Shown here one piece after another: positions 54,721 to 64,000 of a DNA stretch of 64,000 nt. A model generated the notes under the pieces. That model saw only the letters and a program-made list of their open reading frames with translations, was not told where the DNA came from and made no database searches. Each line of letters starts with the position of its first letter. Position 1 is the stretch's first letter. This DNA comes from Branchipolynoe longqiensis (taxonomy: Eukaryota; Annelida; Polychaeta; Phyllodocida; Polynoidae). A program made the position numbers and the translations under genes. Location: positions 149,828,407 through 149,892,406 of the forward strand of contig CM059186.1 of assembly GCA_030323885.1 (NCBI GenBank), written 5' to 3'.

Positions 54721-54976
54721 TACTGAATAATGCAGACGACACTCTGACAGTGAGAGTGGCGAGCGTAGCCTTAATAAAGGCCGACGTCCTGCCGCCGCCA
54801 GCAGCCGGGCCGCCGTCACCCGACCGCAGCGCCACCAGGCGGCGTGGGCGCCAACTGCTGAAAGCCTCGAATCTATTAAACCAGAACGCTTACCTAGGTT
54901 TGATCCTGCACATCAAACTTCCTAAATGGAGTGCTCATTGAACATGTTTTGCCGCATCGAAGAAATACCGAGTCAA

Positions 54977-55346
54977 TTTAAAGTTGCACAGTCCGATAGT
55001 TTTGAGTTTCTGTCTTTTGTTTAAAGATAAATATATTATTATTAGGTTGATCGTTATAATCTACCTTACTTTGGTTCGTAGTAACTTCATTTGAAAATAG
55101 TTAACTTTGGAGATATTTGAAGTGCACACATTTTAAGTTAATTTTGGCAAACATGCCAAAAATCTGACATCATAATGCTTATGCGCCAGTAACAGGTTCT
55201 ATTAAATTGACTCAGTATGCCCTTCTATGTGGCACCAAATATTTAATAAGTGTATCAGTATGAAAGTTAGATATGTAGAATCAAATATAGCTGAGTGCTT
55301 AGGTTGTATAAATTAGATGTTTTCATCGGACTATGCAGCTTTAAAG
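54977..55346. mobile_element. M1 MITE, about 370 bp
   Basis: TTTAAAGTTGCACAGTCCGA at the left and TCGGACTATGCAGCTTTAAA at the right are inverted partners. The internal order of words matches 39937-40290. Confidence 0.85.
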
Positions 55347-55358
55347 CCTCAAATTTAC

Positions 55359-55734
55359 CAAAGACCCTATAATACTAAGACGGCTCACTCAGCCTTTACT
55401 GTGTAATCAAAATGATCAAACCCACCACTTGGTGCGCTGGCTGTTCTCTTGGTTAAACAGGTGCTATATTATATGTATAAATGTATATATAAATGTGAAA
55501 GATGTGTGATGATGATGATTCTGATGATGATGATGATGGATATTTGTTCATAGCAATTTCATATTGACGTGTATTCATACTTACCTATCTCATGTATAAT
55601 ATAATTGTATGTGTTTACATATGAAACACCAACCAACAGCTGGGCTGATCAAACCCACCACAAGGTGGCACTGCGAAATTTACATTACCATGGGAGAGAT
55701 AGGGAGTGAGCTGTCTTAGTGCTATAGGGTCTTT
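55359..55734. mobile_element. About 375-bp TIR element, 8-bp duplication
   Basis: The left end is AAAGACCCTATAATACTAAG and the right end reversed is AAAGACCCTATAGCACTAAG, continuing to GCTCACTC in both. Flanking AAATTTAC and GAATTTAC differ by one base, an 8-bp duplication as in hAT elements. (GAT)n lies at 55507-55540. Confidence 0.75.
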
Positions 55735-55739
55735 GAATT

Positions 55740-55935
55740 TACTCAACCAGAACGCTTACCCAGCTTTGATCCTAAATATGCAACTTCAATACTGTAGCAT
55801 TACTTAAACATGTATAGCTGTATCCAAGGAATATGGAATCAATTTAATAGAACCTGTCAATACTGAATTCTTTGGGGTCTGGCATTTCGATGTGCACGCC
55901 GAAATTAATTTAGTGTCGTTTTATGTTGAATATCA
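55740..55935. repeat. M1-related fragment
   Basis: AACGCTTACCCAGCTTTGAT, TAATAGAACCTGTCAATACT and GGTCTGGCATTTCG correspond to words also seen at 5228-5660, 54880-54960 and 58395-58510. Confidence 0.55.
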
Positions 55936-56079
55936 TCACAGTTCACCTTTGAAAATGAAAGTTATTTCAGAGTAAGGTCAAGTAGAGTATAATGAGCAAC
56001 CCTGTGTATATATCTATTAAATATGACTGGTGCTCAAAATCGTCACACTGTGATGAACAGCACTCACACAAAATCAAGC

Positions 56080-56230
56080 GCCAGCCTCCCGTTTTGGTAG
56101 GTCGTGGGATTCGAAAACCCGGGTTCGAATCCTGGCTGAATCCAACTACTGACATACAAATTACTATCTTGCCTGGTGCTTGGCATTACTAGGATAGGAC
56201 AATGAGTATTTGAATGGTGAAGACCAGTTG
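56080..56230 (+). mobile_element. SINE-B-like copy
   Basis: GCCAGCCTCCCGTTTTGGTA, GGGTTCGAATCCTGGC, GCATTACTAGGATAGGACAA and TATTTGAATGGTGAAGACC follow the SINE-B order. Confidence 0.65.
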
Positions 56231-56394
56231 TCCGTTATTTAAATTCCCTTGCTTAATCAACTAAAGTACAAAAAGCAGATGTACGCCTTACATATTTAGT
56301 TGTGTTATGTTTAGTTGTCTGTACATTTAGCGTGGAGTACAGTAAGAGTAACTGTACAATTAGTAGAAATAGTATGATCAGTCACAGTGCCAGC

Positions 56395-57990
56395 AGTAGA
56401 AGGAGTTGCAGTAGAAGTAGCAGCAGTAGAATAAGCAGAAGCAGCAGTAAAATAAGCAGAACCAACAGTAGGAATAACAGCAATAAAAATAGCAGTAGTG
56501 GAAGTAGCAGATGTAGAAACAGCAGCATCAGTAGGAGTAGTAGCAGTAGCATTGGAAGTAACAGTAGTAGTAGCAGTAACAGTGATTGATTGATTGATTG
56601 CTGGTTGTTTTACGCCATGTCGGCAGCTTAGGCCATATTCACGCCATCACTTTTACATGTAAAAGCATACAAAGCAGTTACAGTAACAGTATCATTAAAA
56701 TTAGCAGTAGTAGTAGTAATAGGAGTATCAGTAGCAGAGACAGTAGCAGCAGCAGGAGCAGCAATAATAATAGTAGCAGCAGTAGCAGTAATATTAGAAG
56801 TAATAGTAGTAGTAGCAATAGAAGTAGCAGCAATAGTAGCAGCAGTAGCAGCACTAAAAGTAGTGGAAGTAATAGCAGTAGCAACATAATTTAGTAGTAG
56901 CAGTAGCAGCAGTAATAGAAATAGCAACAGTAGCAATAACAGTAGCAGTATTATTAGCAATAACGACAGTAGCAGTAACAGTGTCAGCAGTAGCACTAGC
57001 AGTAGCAGCAGCAATAGTAGTAGCAGCAGGGGAAGTACCAGCAGTATCAGTAGCAGCAGCAGTAGTATCAGTAGTATCACTCATAGCAATAGTAGTAGCA
57101 GTAGCAGTAGCAGTAGCAGCAGTAATAGTGGTAGCAGCAGTAGCAGCAGTATCACTCATAGCAGTAGCAGTAATAGCAGTAGCAGTAGCAATAGCAGTAG
57201 CAGCAGTAATAGTGGTAGCAACAGTAGCAGTAGCAGCATTAATAGTAGTAGCAGCAGTAGAAGCATTTGGCGTAGCAGTAGCAGCAGCAGTAATAGCAGT
57301 AGTATCACTCATAGCAGTAGCAGTAGCAGTAATAGCAGTAGCAGTAGCAATAGCACTAGCAGCAGTAATAGTGGTAGCAGCAGTAACACTAGCAGCAGTA
57401 ATAGCAGTAGTGCCACTCATAGCAGTAGCAGTAGCAGTAATAGTAGTAGCAGTAGCAGTAACAGCCGTAATAGTGGTAGCAGCAGTAGCAGCAGTTGCCG
57501 TAGCAGTAGCAGCAGCAGTAATAGCAGTAGCAGCAATAGTATAAGTAGCAACAGCAGCAGTAATATCAGTACCAGTAGCAGCAATAGTATCAGTAGCAAC
57601 AGCAGCAATAATAGCAGTAGCAGTAGCAGCAGCAATAGTATCAGTAGCAACAGCACCAGTAATATCAGTAGCAGCAGCAATAGTATCAGTAGCAACAGCA
57701 TGAGTAATAGCAGTAGCAGTAGCAGCAATAGTATCAGTAGCAACAGCAGGAGTAATAGCAGTAGCAGTAGCAGCAATAGTATTAGTAGCAACAGCAGCAG
57801 TAATATCAGTAGCAGTAGCAGCAGCAATAGTACCAGTAGCAACAGCAGCATTATAAAGCATTAGCAGTAGCAGCAGCAATAGTATCAGTAGCAACATCAG
57901 TAGTAATAGCAGTAGCAGTAGCAGCATTGTAGCAGCATTAGTAGCATTAGCAGCAGTAGCACTAGCAGCAGTAAAAGCAGTGGCAGTCAT
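56395..57990. repeat. AGCAGT/AGTAGC trinucleotide-type array, 1.6 kb
   Basis: AGTAGCAGCAGTAATAGCAG-type sequence spans the interval. About 85 bp (56585-56670) interrupt it with (GATT)n, GGTTGTTTTACGCCATGTCG and GGCCATATTCACGCC, a SINE-tail-like piece. The frames are poly-Leu, Ser/Asn or Ala/Val translations. Confidence 0.95.
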
Positions 57991-58346
57991 GTTTGTCTGA
58001 TTGGCAACACAAACCCATGCAGATGCAGAGTGTGGACGGGGGTGGGTTGGGAGGGGGGGGGTGTTTCTGGCATCGTTCCAATTCGCACTGAGCAATTCAA
58101 TTTGTGAATACGGCGGTTATAAAGCTGTAGGTCCTACTGAGAGCAGCTCACGGCGACCGGGATACCCGCCACACCACGCGGGGCACACAGCCGACCCGCT
58201 GTAATTCACACTCCTAATTGCCTCACCCAAACACACCACACGCCAACCCGCCATGCCCCACTACGTCACACCCCTTACCGTTACACCTCCTCACACCACG
58301 CCTCACACCCTTACATACCCACTGTCTTCTCTCACCCTTCACGTCA

Positions 58347-58704
58347 TTAAAGCTGTATATATTCCGATGAAATCTTTATTTTTTTTCAAGACGAAAACAC
58401 TTACCTAGATTTAACCCTACATATTTATTTTAGATATCGATGCAGTTATTAAGCATTTGTTGCAGCATAGAAGGGGATATGACGTCAAGTTAATAGAAGT
58501 TGTTACTGCTGAAGCCTATGGCGTCTGAATTCTTTTTACATGGATGTATTTTGGTATGTTTTCATTCAAAATATCTCCAAAATTAGCCATTTAAAATTAA
58601 AGTTGTATCAAATTAAAGTAAGTTAGCATATCATTATCAACCTACTATATTTATCTAAACAGAAAATGGAGCACACTCAGAATCAGCGGATTATGCAACT
58701 TTAA
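58347..58704. mobile_element. M1 MITE, about 358 bp
   Basis: TTAAAGCTGTATATATTCCG at the left faces GCGGATTATGCAACTTTAA at the right. CACTTACCTAGATTTAACCC and the long internal words match the 5.2-kb and 55.7-kb M1 sequences. The 58000-58346 stretch before it is unique CAC-rich sequence. Confidence 0.8.
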
Positions 58705-58789
58705 CTACAATACCTATGGTAACCTAATTCGTTGCAGTCCACCCATCACACCAAACCAATCACACCCCACACAGTGATACTCCAACACA

Positions 58790-59040
58790 CAGCATGGCAC
58801 TAATCGAATCCCCAACCAAGCATACACCAATCAACCACGCACCAAAAGATTACGCACTAACTAATCATGCACCAACTAATAATTCATTAACCAATCACGT
58901 AGTACCCAATTATGTACCAACCAAGCACGCATTGACAAAGTATGCACCAACCAATCATGCATCAACCAAACATTTCGCCAACCAATCACGGATTAACAAA
59001 GCATCACACCAATAAAGAGCTCTCCAGCTAATCGCATTCC
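58790..59040. repeat. Degenerate 11-12-bp repeat (ACCAATCACGCA)
   Basis: ACCAACCAATCATGCATC-type words repeat with many changes across 250 bp. Confidence 0.7.
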
Positions 59041-59169
59041 AAGATCACACACTAACAAATCACATTTCAGTGAATCAATCCCCAATCAATTAAGTCAGAA
59101 CCGATCATGATTAATTCAGATATATACCATACACCAACCAATCACACGCTGCTTCCGTTTGACAACCCT

Positions 59170-60190
59170 GCCTGTCACACCCTGTCCATGTTCACTCTTA
59201 CCTCCCTGTCACACTCAAGCCACCACACACTTACCCATCACACCCTGTCCACTTCACGTCTACCTCCCTGTCACACTCAAACCACCACACACCTGCCTGT
59301 CACACCCCAGTCCACTTTCACACCTACTTCCCTATCACACTCAAGCCACCACAGACCTACCTATCACACCCTGTCCATGTTCACACCTACCTCCCTGTCA
59401 CACTCAAGCCACCACACACCTACCCATCACACCCTGTCCACGTCACGCCTACCTCCCTGTCACACTCAAGCCACCACACACCTACCTGTCACACCCTGTC
59501 CATGTTCACGCCTACCTCCCTGTCACACTCAAGCCACCACACACTTACCCATCACACCCTGTCCACTTCACGTCTACCTCCCTGTCACACTCAAACCACC
59601 ACACACCTGCCTGTCACACCCCAGTCCACTTTCACACCTACTTCCCTATCACACTCAAGCCACCACAGACCTACCTATCACACCCTGTCCATGTTCACAC
59701 CTACTTCCCTATCACACTCAAGCCACCACAGACCTACCTATCACACCCTGTCCATGTTCACACCTACCTCCCTGTCACACTCAAGCCACCACACACCTAC
59801 CCATCACACCCTGTCCACGTCACGCCTACCTCCCTGTCACACTCAAGCCACCACACACCTACCTGTCACACCCTGTCCATGTTCACGCCTACCTCCCTGT
59901 CACACTCAAGCCACCACACACCTACCTGTCACACCCTGTCCATGTTCACGCCTATCTCCCCACACTCAAGTCACCACACACCTACCTATCACACCCTGTC
60001 CACTTTCACGCCTACCTCCCTGTCACACTCAAGCCACCACACACCTACCTGTCACACCCTGTCCATTTTCACGCCTACCTCCCTGTCATACTCAAGCCAC
60101 CACACACCTACCTGTCACACCCTGTCCATTTTCACGCCTACCTCCCTGTCACACTCAAGCCACCACACATCTACCCATCACACCCATCCA
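59170..60190. repeat. About 62-bp minisatellite with higher-order repeats
   Basis: Units read CCTCCCTGTCACACTCAAGC, CACCACACACCTACC, TGTCACACCCTGTCCATGTT. A block of five units with the variants ACACTTACCCATC and CCCAGTCCACTTTCACACC is repeated, about 310 bp apart (59225 and 59536). All three plus frames are open by repeat structure. Confidence 0.95.
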
Positions 60191-61240
60191 CACCGCTCCT
60201 GTCACCCATCACGTGATTCATTACCAGACGTTGCATCGGGTCCACTGAAGGTGCTTTCCACAGGAAGCTGGCTACTTCCATCTCAGCGCAATGAATGCTG
60301 CACTCGTCATAAATAGACGATTTCCACCACCAAACCACCTCCTGAACTAGTGAGTTCTGAAATAGTCTTACTGTGCAGTATTCTCTATTTAAAAGACCCT
60401 ATAGATAATTTCCACCACCAATGCACCCTCTGGCGGGAGTGGATGAACCAACGTTGTGGGTAACAGCTTAGTGTGCAACATGTGCTATTGAAAAGGTCTT
60501 ATAGAGGATGCAAAATATAATCTTTTTTCTAACCACGTGTTAGTACCTACCACCAAATGACCATCAAAACTGTCTATTTACTTCTATTTACACTAGCTGA
60601 CCTCAAAACATTCCTTATTTACACGAGATTAGGGATCCATTCATACTAGCTCGTGTAAATAGCTTTGTCCGCGACCTTCACCTTCTTGCTGTTTCGGCAG
60701 TCGGGCAGGCAATTATTACGATGCTATTCTAGAAGCCTTTCCAAGATGGTGGTCGATACTGGGTCCCATTCTCTACAAGAATGGCTCGGGAACCAGCCTA
60801 ATGCTGGAGACTAATCTCATACTGGCCATGAGTCATCTGAAAATGGATGTGTAGGCGGAAGGTGCGGGGACCAGGGTGAGCGGTGGAGAGTGTACGAGGG
60901 GGTGGTGTGGGTGTGTGGAGGGGTGGGGGCAAGTCAGGTTGGGTGAGAGTAAAACCAAATGTCGGAATGACACGAGTATAATTAAAATCCTCATTCTGAA
61001 TTGTCTTCCATTCAATCCACATTCGAACTTAAATACCGTCTGCGTGGAACTGCCATCTTGAAATGATGTCTCGTGCACTCATTTAGCTGCTGGAGTAAGA
61101 TTACGCATGACAATAAGAAGGAGCAGTGGGGGGCGGTCTACTTTCTCGGCTGATTAATACGCCGTGTTATATTCAAGTCAGTTCCAAGATGGCAAAGTAG
61201 GTCAACTCAGGACAGCCCGGTAGAACATTGGTCACTGGAG
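60191..61240. other. Unique sequence with one small duplication
   Basis: AATTTCCACCACCAA and AAAAGACCCTATAG or AAAAGGTCTTATAG recur about 100 bp apart (60310-60490). Positions 60850-60960 are G-rich. No exon could be supported. Confidence 0.4.
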
Positions 61241-61252
61241 GTGGGGTATCAC

Positions 61253-61580
61253 CGGACTCGGTGGCCAAATCGATAGAGCGAAGGCTTTCCGTGCTGAAGG
61301 TCGGGAGTTCGAATCCCAGCCGAATCAAACCAATGACTTATCAAATTGATACTTATCACTTCCTAGCTCGGTGCTCGGCATTAATAGGATAGGACAAGGG
61401 CTGGTCAGCACACCGTCAGGATATAATATGACTGTGTCGGATATTGGGTCATGGTGCCAATGGCCTGGTCTCTCAGTGGGGTAGCAGAATAAAATCGCCA
61501 TGAGTGTGCACTGTCACAAGTTGGTACCCATCCTGATATGACCTTAGATGGTGCTAGGATGTGAAACAACAACAAACAAA
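61253..61580 (+). mobile_element. SINE-A with imperfect target duplication
   Basis: The head CGGACTCGGTGGCCAAATCG and GGGAGTTCGAATCCCAGCC is followed by a complete body and AACAACAACAAACAAA. The flanks GTGGGGTATCAC and GTGGGTATCAC differ by one base. Confidence 0.88.
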
Positions 61581-61599
61581 CATGGAAGTGGGTATCACT

Positions 61600-62394
61600 A
61601 TGTAGGTCACACTGCCATACCATGCGCCTTTGCGGATTACTCTGCTTTGAAATATTTATGTATGGTATAAATATTGTTGGTGGGGGAGATGGAAATGGGA
61701 AATATTGCACGTAGAGCAGGAATCGAAAGCACATCTCTTACATTCCGTGCTAGTGTGCTAACCATTACACCACCTAGGTGCCCTGATGTCATTACCTATC
61801 CATGCCCACCTGTCTATGTGGCTCCTTTCCCTAGAGGTCAGTGCAGGCCACTAAGCTCGTCAAACTGTATCAATGTACCTTCTAATGTTCTTTAAGGTTT
61901 ACTAATTTAACTTGATCTCTAGCTTGCATGTACATAATATATACACCTGCAATGTAAAACTGGCTGGAAGCCTACTAGAACGCTGGCGCTGAGAAGAGAA
62001 CTATTCAGATGAATAATTAATCACAACAACAACCACACATCCTCACAAAAGTGCAGCTGGGCTTTGTTTGTTTACACAGTGCGCAGAATTGGCCCACCCC
62101 TATCCTTCCGGTGTAGCTGCACGCCAGCAACCAGCTCCGGTGACTGAGAAGCACCAACCCGCAAGAGACATATTCCCTTGCTTGACCGTCTGGTGGGAGC
62201 GGGAGGGTGGAGAGCGTGGGGACGGGGGATGGGCGGGGGGTGGGGGGTGGGGTTGGGGGTTGGGAGGGGGGGAAGGGGCGAACATCCAGTAAAAACTAAA
62301 CTACAAACAATAATATAAATATAAATAACGGTATGGACAGCTGACTGATTGATGAGCGGGTTGAAAAGGGAGTCGTTGAGAAAAGCACACGGGA
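61600..62394. other. Unique sequence with dispersed-repeat fragment
   Basis: CTGGCTGGAAGCCTACTAGA near 61963, followed by AGATGAATAATTAATC, belongs to the 2243/44008 repeat. A G-rich patch lies at 62200-62280. Positions 61690-61790 contain a tRNA-like word (GCTAACCATTACACCACCTA). Confidence 0.4.
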
Positions 62395-62480
62395 AAGCCT
62401 AGCGGCAGAATGCTCGCTTCTCCGCGTGTGAAGTCGTGGTGGGTGTGATCCCCGGCCGAATTAAACCCTAAATTTGAAGG
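62395..62480 (+). mobile_element. tRNA-like SINE head fragment
   Basis: AAGCCTAGCGGCAGAATGCT and GTGTGATCCCCGGCCGAATT give degraded A and B boxes. CCTAAATTTGAAGGAAATTG follows, and then the resemblance ends. Confidence 0.5.
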
Positions 62481-62707
62481 AAATTGGATATTATCGGTTG
62501 GGGATTTGGGGAGGGGGGTGGGGGATAATTAAATATCTATTCATTTGATCATATCATGTGTTACTGTTAGAACCGAATCACTGGTCTTCTACCCGTTTAT
62601 ATAGATATCCGTTTATATAATTGTTTGCACACGTATTTGCTAATGGATATATCAAACATTATAAATATATACATATACAGATATATATAGAGTAGACGGT
62701 CCCAGCT

Positions 62708-63032
62708 GGACTGCTGAGACTGTATGTCTAGAGTAGGTAATATGGGATGAATAATTAATTATGCGTATATAAGTAGGCGGAGTATATATTCCTTATTATT
62801 ATTATTACTATTATTATTCTACCATTTAGTCCCTAAGTTATTATGTCCAATTGCTGACTTGCCTTGATTTGCCCCGGTTGCCCCGGAAATGCCGGGGACC
62901 GGGCAGGTCTAACTCAGTTCGCTACTCGATTTCAAACTTTACCGGTAAGCCTGTTTATTATGCTCGCCACGTCGCACAATAAAAGTGACCGACCCACCTC
63001 TCGTCTCTCTCTCTTATTACATTGCCCTACCT
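62708..63032 (+). mobile_element. Candidate solo LTR
   Basis: The segment starts TGTATGTCTAGAG. It has a TATA-like GCGTATATAAGTAGG (62763) and an AATAAAAG (62979), followed by pyrimidine-rich sequence to ATTACA. That is the order expected of an LTR with TGTA...TACA ends. No 5-bp target duplication is evident, so this is only a candidate. Confidence 0.3.
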
Positions 63033-63301
63033 TCTATCAAATATAAAAATATAAAATGGCAATACGAGTTGCAACTTCCACTTACTTACAAGTTACAGTG
63101 TCACATTACTGTACTTTGTGAAAGCAGTTTGTTACAGTAATGTATGGCACACAATTGTGCAAGTGTGGTAGATAGATGATAGAATAGTGCATTACCACAC
63201 TAATTGGTAATTAGTGAATAATTAGGAATCGGATAAAAATCCGTAATTACCCAGGACTGGGTGAATTTGTCTCAGTGCGCTTTGCTACGTTGGTCGGCGT
63301 C

Positions 63302-63828
63302 TTAAAGTTACATAGTCCGATGGCTTTCGAATTTTTGCATCATTTTTTAGATACATATATCAGGTTGACAATGATGACATACTATTCATTATTCTGGAGT
63401 CGTTTTGATGGAAAATGGCTAGTTTTGAAGCAATTTGAGCTGAAAGAACCCAAAATCATTTCAGCAGGCTTGTCAAAAGTCTTGTTGTTGTGGCCCACAT
63501 TCACATCTCACGATGGTCACATGATGTGGAATGGCCTTGTAATGTGTAGGTAGTCTGGAACCTGAATAATGCCATATATGGTACTGGGAATGAGGGTAGG
63601 ACTAATAAGGTCACGACATTGACCTAATTGGTTGGTGGCTCCCTGCCTAATGGCTATCTCAGAGTAGGTACCCAAAGGGATAGGGTCATAAATTCATTGA
63701 TTATTCTGTATATACTGCCCTAAAGCCTTAGTTAATGCACCAGTACCTAAGTTGAATATATAGAATCAAATGTAGAGAAGTGTTTTGGTTTTGAAAAAAA
63801 ATATGGTTCATCGCACCATGCAACTTTA
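63302..63828. mobile_element. M1-type element, longer variant
   Basis: CTTAAAGTTACATAGTCCGA at the left and TCGCACCATGCAACTTTAAG at the right are inverted partners. The interior (AAATGGCTAGTTTTGAAGCA and others) is about 150 bp longer than in other M1 copies. Confidence 0.7.
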
Positions 63829-63889
63829 AGTGGGCGCCATAGTTGGCGATAGGTGGCGCTGCGACGTGGTTCTGATGTGACTGGGAGAT

Positions 63890-64000
63890 AGGGGCAGACG
63901 CAGGCATACACAGGAAACAGACACATACAGGCACATACACAAGCACATGCAGGCATGTATAGGCAGATGCCGGCACAAATAGACACACAGGCAAACACAG
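63890..64000. repeat. Degenerate CAGGCACATACA repeat at right edge
   Basis: ACAGGCACATACACAAGCAC-type units of 10-12 bp run off the end of the window. Confidence 0.8.

Noticed and set aside
56854..58095. 413-codon Ala/Thr-rich and poly-Leu frames
   Set aside because: They translate the AGCAGT/AGTAGC array. Alternate frames are equally open.
59107..60316. Three overlapping long plus frames (369, 385 and 248 codons)
   Set aside because: All come from the 62-bp minisatellite; each frame shows the same repeated peptide.

Overview
The window looks like intergenic or intronic DNA from a metazoan nuclear genome, most likely a spiralian and probably a mollusc. There are no bacterial-style genes, operons or ribosome binding sites. 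There are very many tRNA-headed SINEs, inverted-repeat (MITE-like) DNA elements and minisatellites, plus AT-rich unique sequence. The SINE at 38388-38715 resembles a type I associate with molluscs. Almost all long open frames lie in tandem repeats and are not genes.

Only three kinds of protein-coding sequence can be supported. (1) Positions 15225-20829 are a 5.6-kb DNA transposon with terminal inverted repeats of about 490 bp and a possible 3-bp target duplication. Its minus-strand gene is decayed. It encodes a possible RNase H-like region, an XPG/FEN1-like nuclease and a Cys-rich (CXC) C-terminus. The combination fits the Academ superfamily best. (2) Positions 2670-3256 are the C-terminal end of a LINE reverse transcriptase, split by a SINE that has a perfect 10-bp target duplication. 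(3) Positions 40812-40893 (minus) are an 82-bp exon with good splice sites. It resembles the N-terminal part of a voltage-gated calcium channel alpha2/delta subunit, so part of the window may lie in introns of that gene.

Layout. 1-5 kb: minisatellites, GC-rich and polypurine tracts, the LINE/SINE nest. 5-15 kb: SINE clusters, MITEs, GC-rich arrays. 15.2-20.8 kb: the Academ-like element. 20.9-25.2 kb: GGTGC array, a 205-bp satellite, a GAGGCCGGGG-type array and a CACCCA-type array seeded in SINE sequence. 25-40 kb: SINE copies, a TIR element enclosing satellite units, a 23-bp array, a pogo-like MITE, tandem duplications, polypurine tracts. 40-48 kb: the alpha2/delta-like exon among fold-back elements. 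48-60 kb: a series of minisatellites (17, 35, 47, 60 bp, AGCAGT-type, 62-bp units in a higher-order array). 60-64 kb: SINE and MITE copies.

Names used below. SINE-A: about 330 bp, tRNA-like head, 3' end ATGTTGCTAGGACGTAAAAC followed by AACA-rich sequence. SINE-B: the same head but a different 3' end (AACAGTGGAATGA). SINE-C: the mollusc-type SINE. M1: MITE with TIR close to TTAAAGTTGCATAGTCCGAT. M2: element with TIR close to AAGGCCCTGTCACACTA and interiors full of short direct repeats. Family labels and boundaries come from reading by eye, without a database search.
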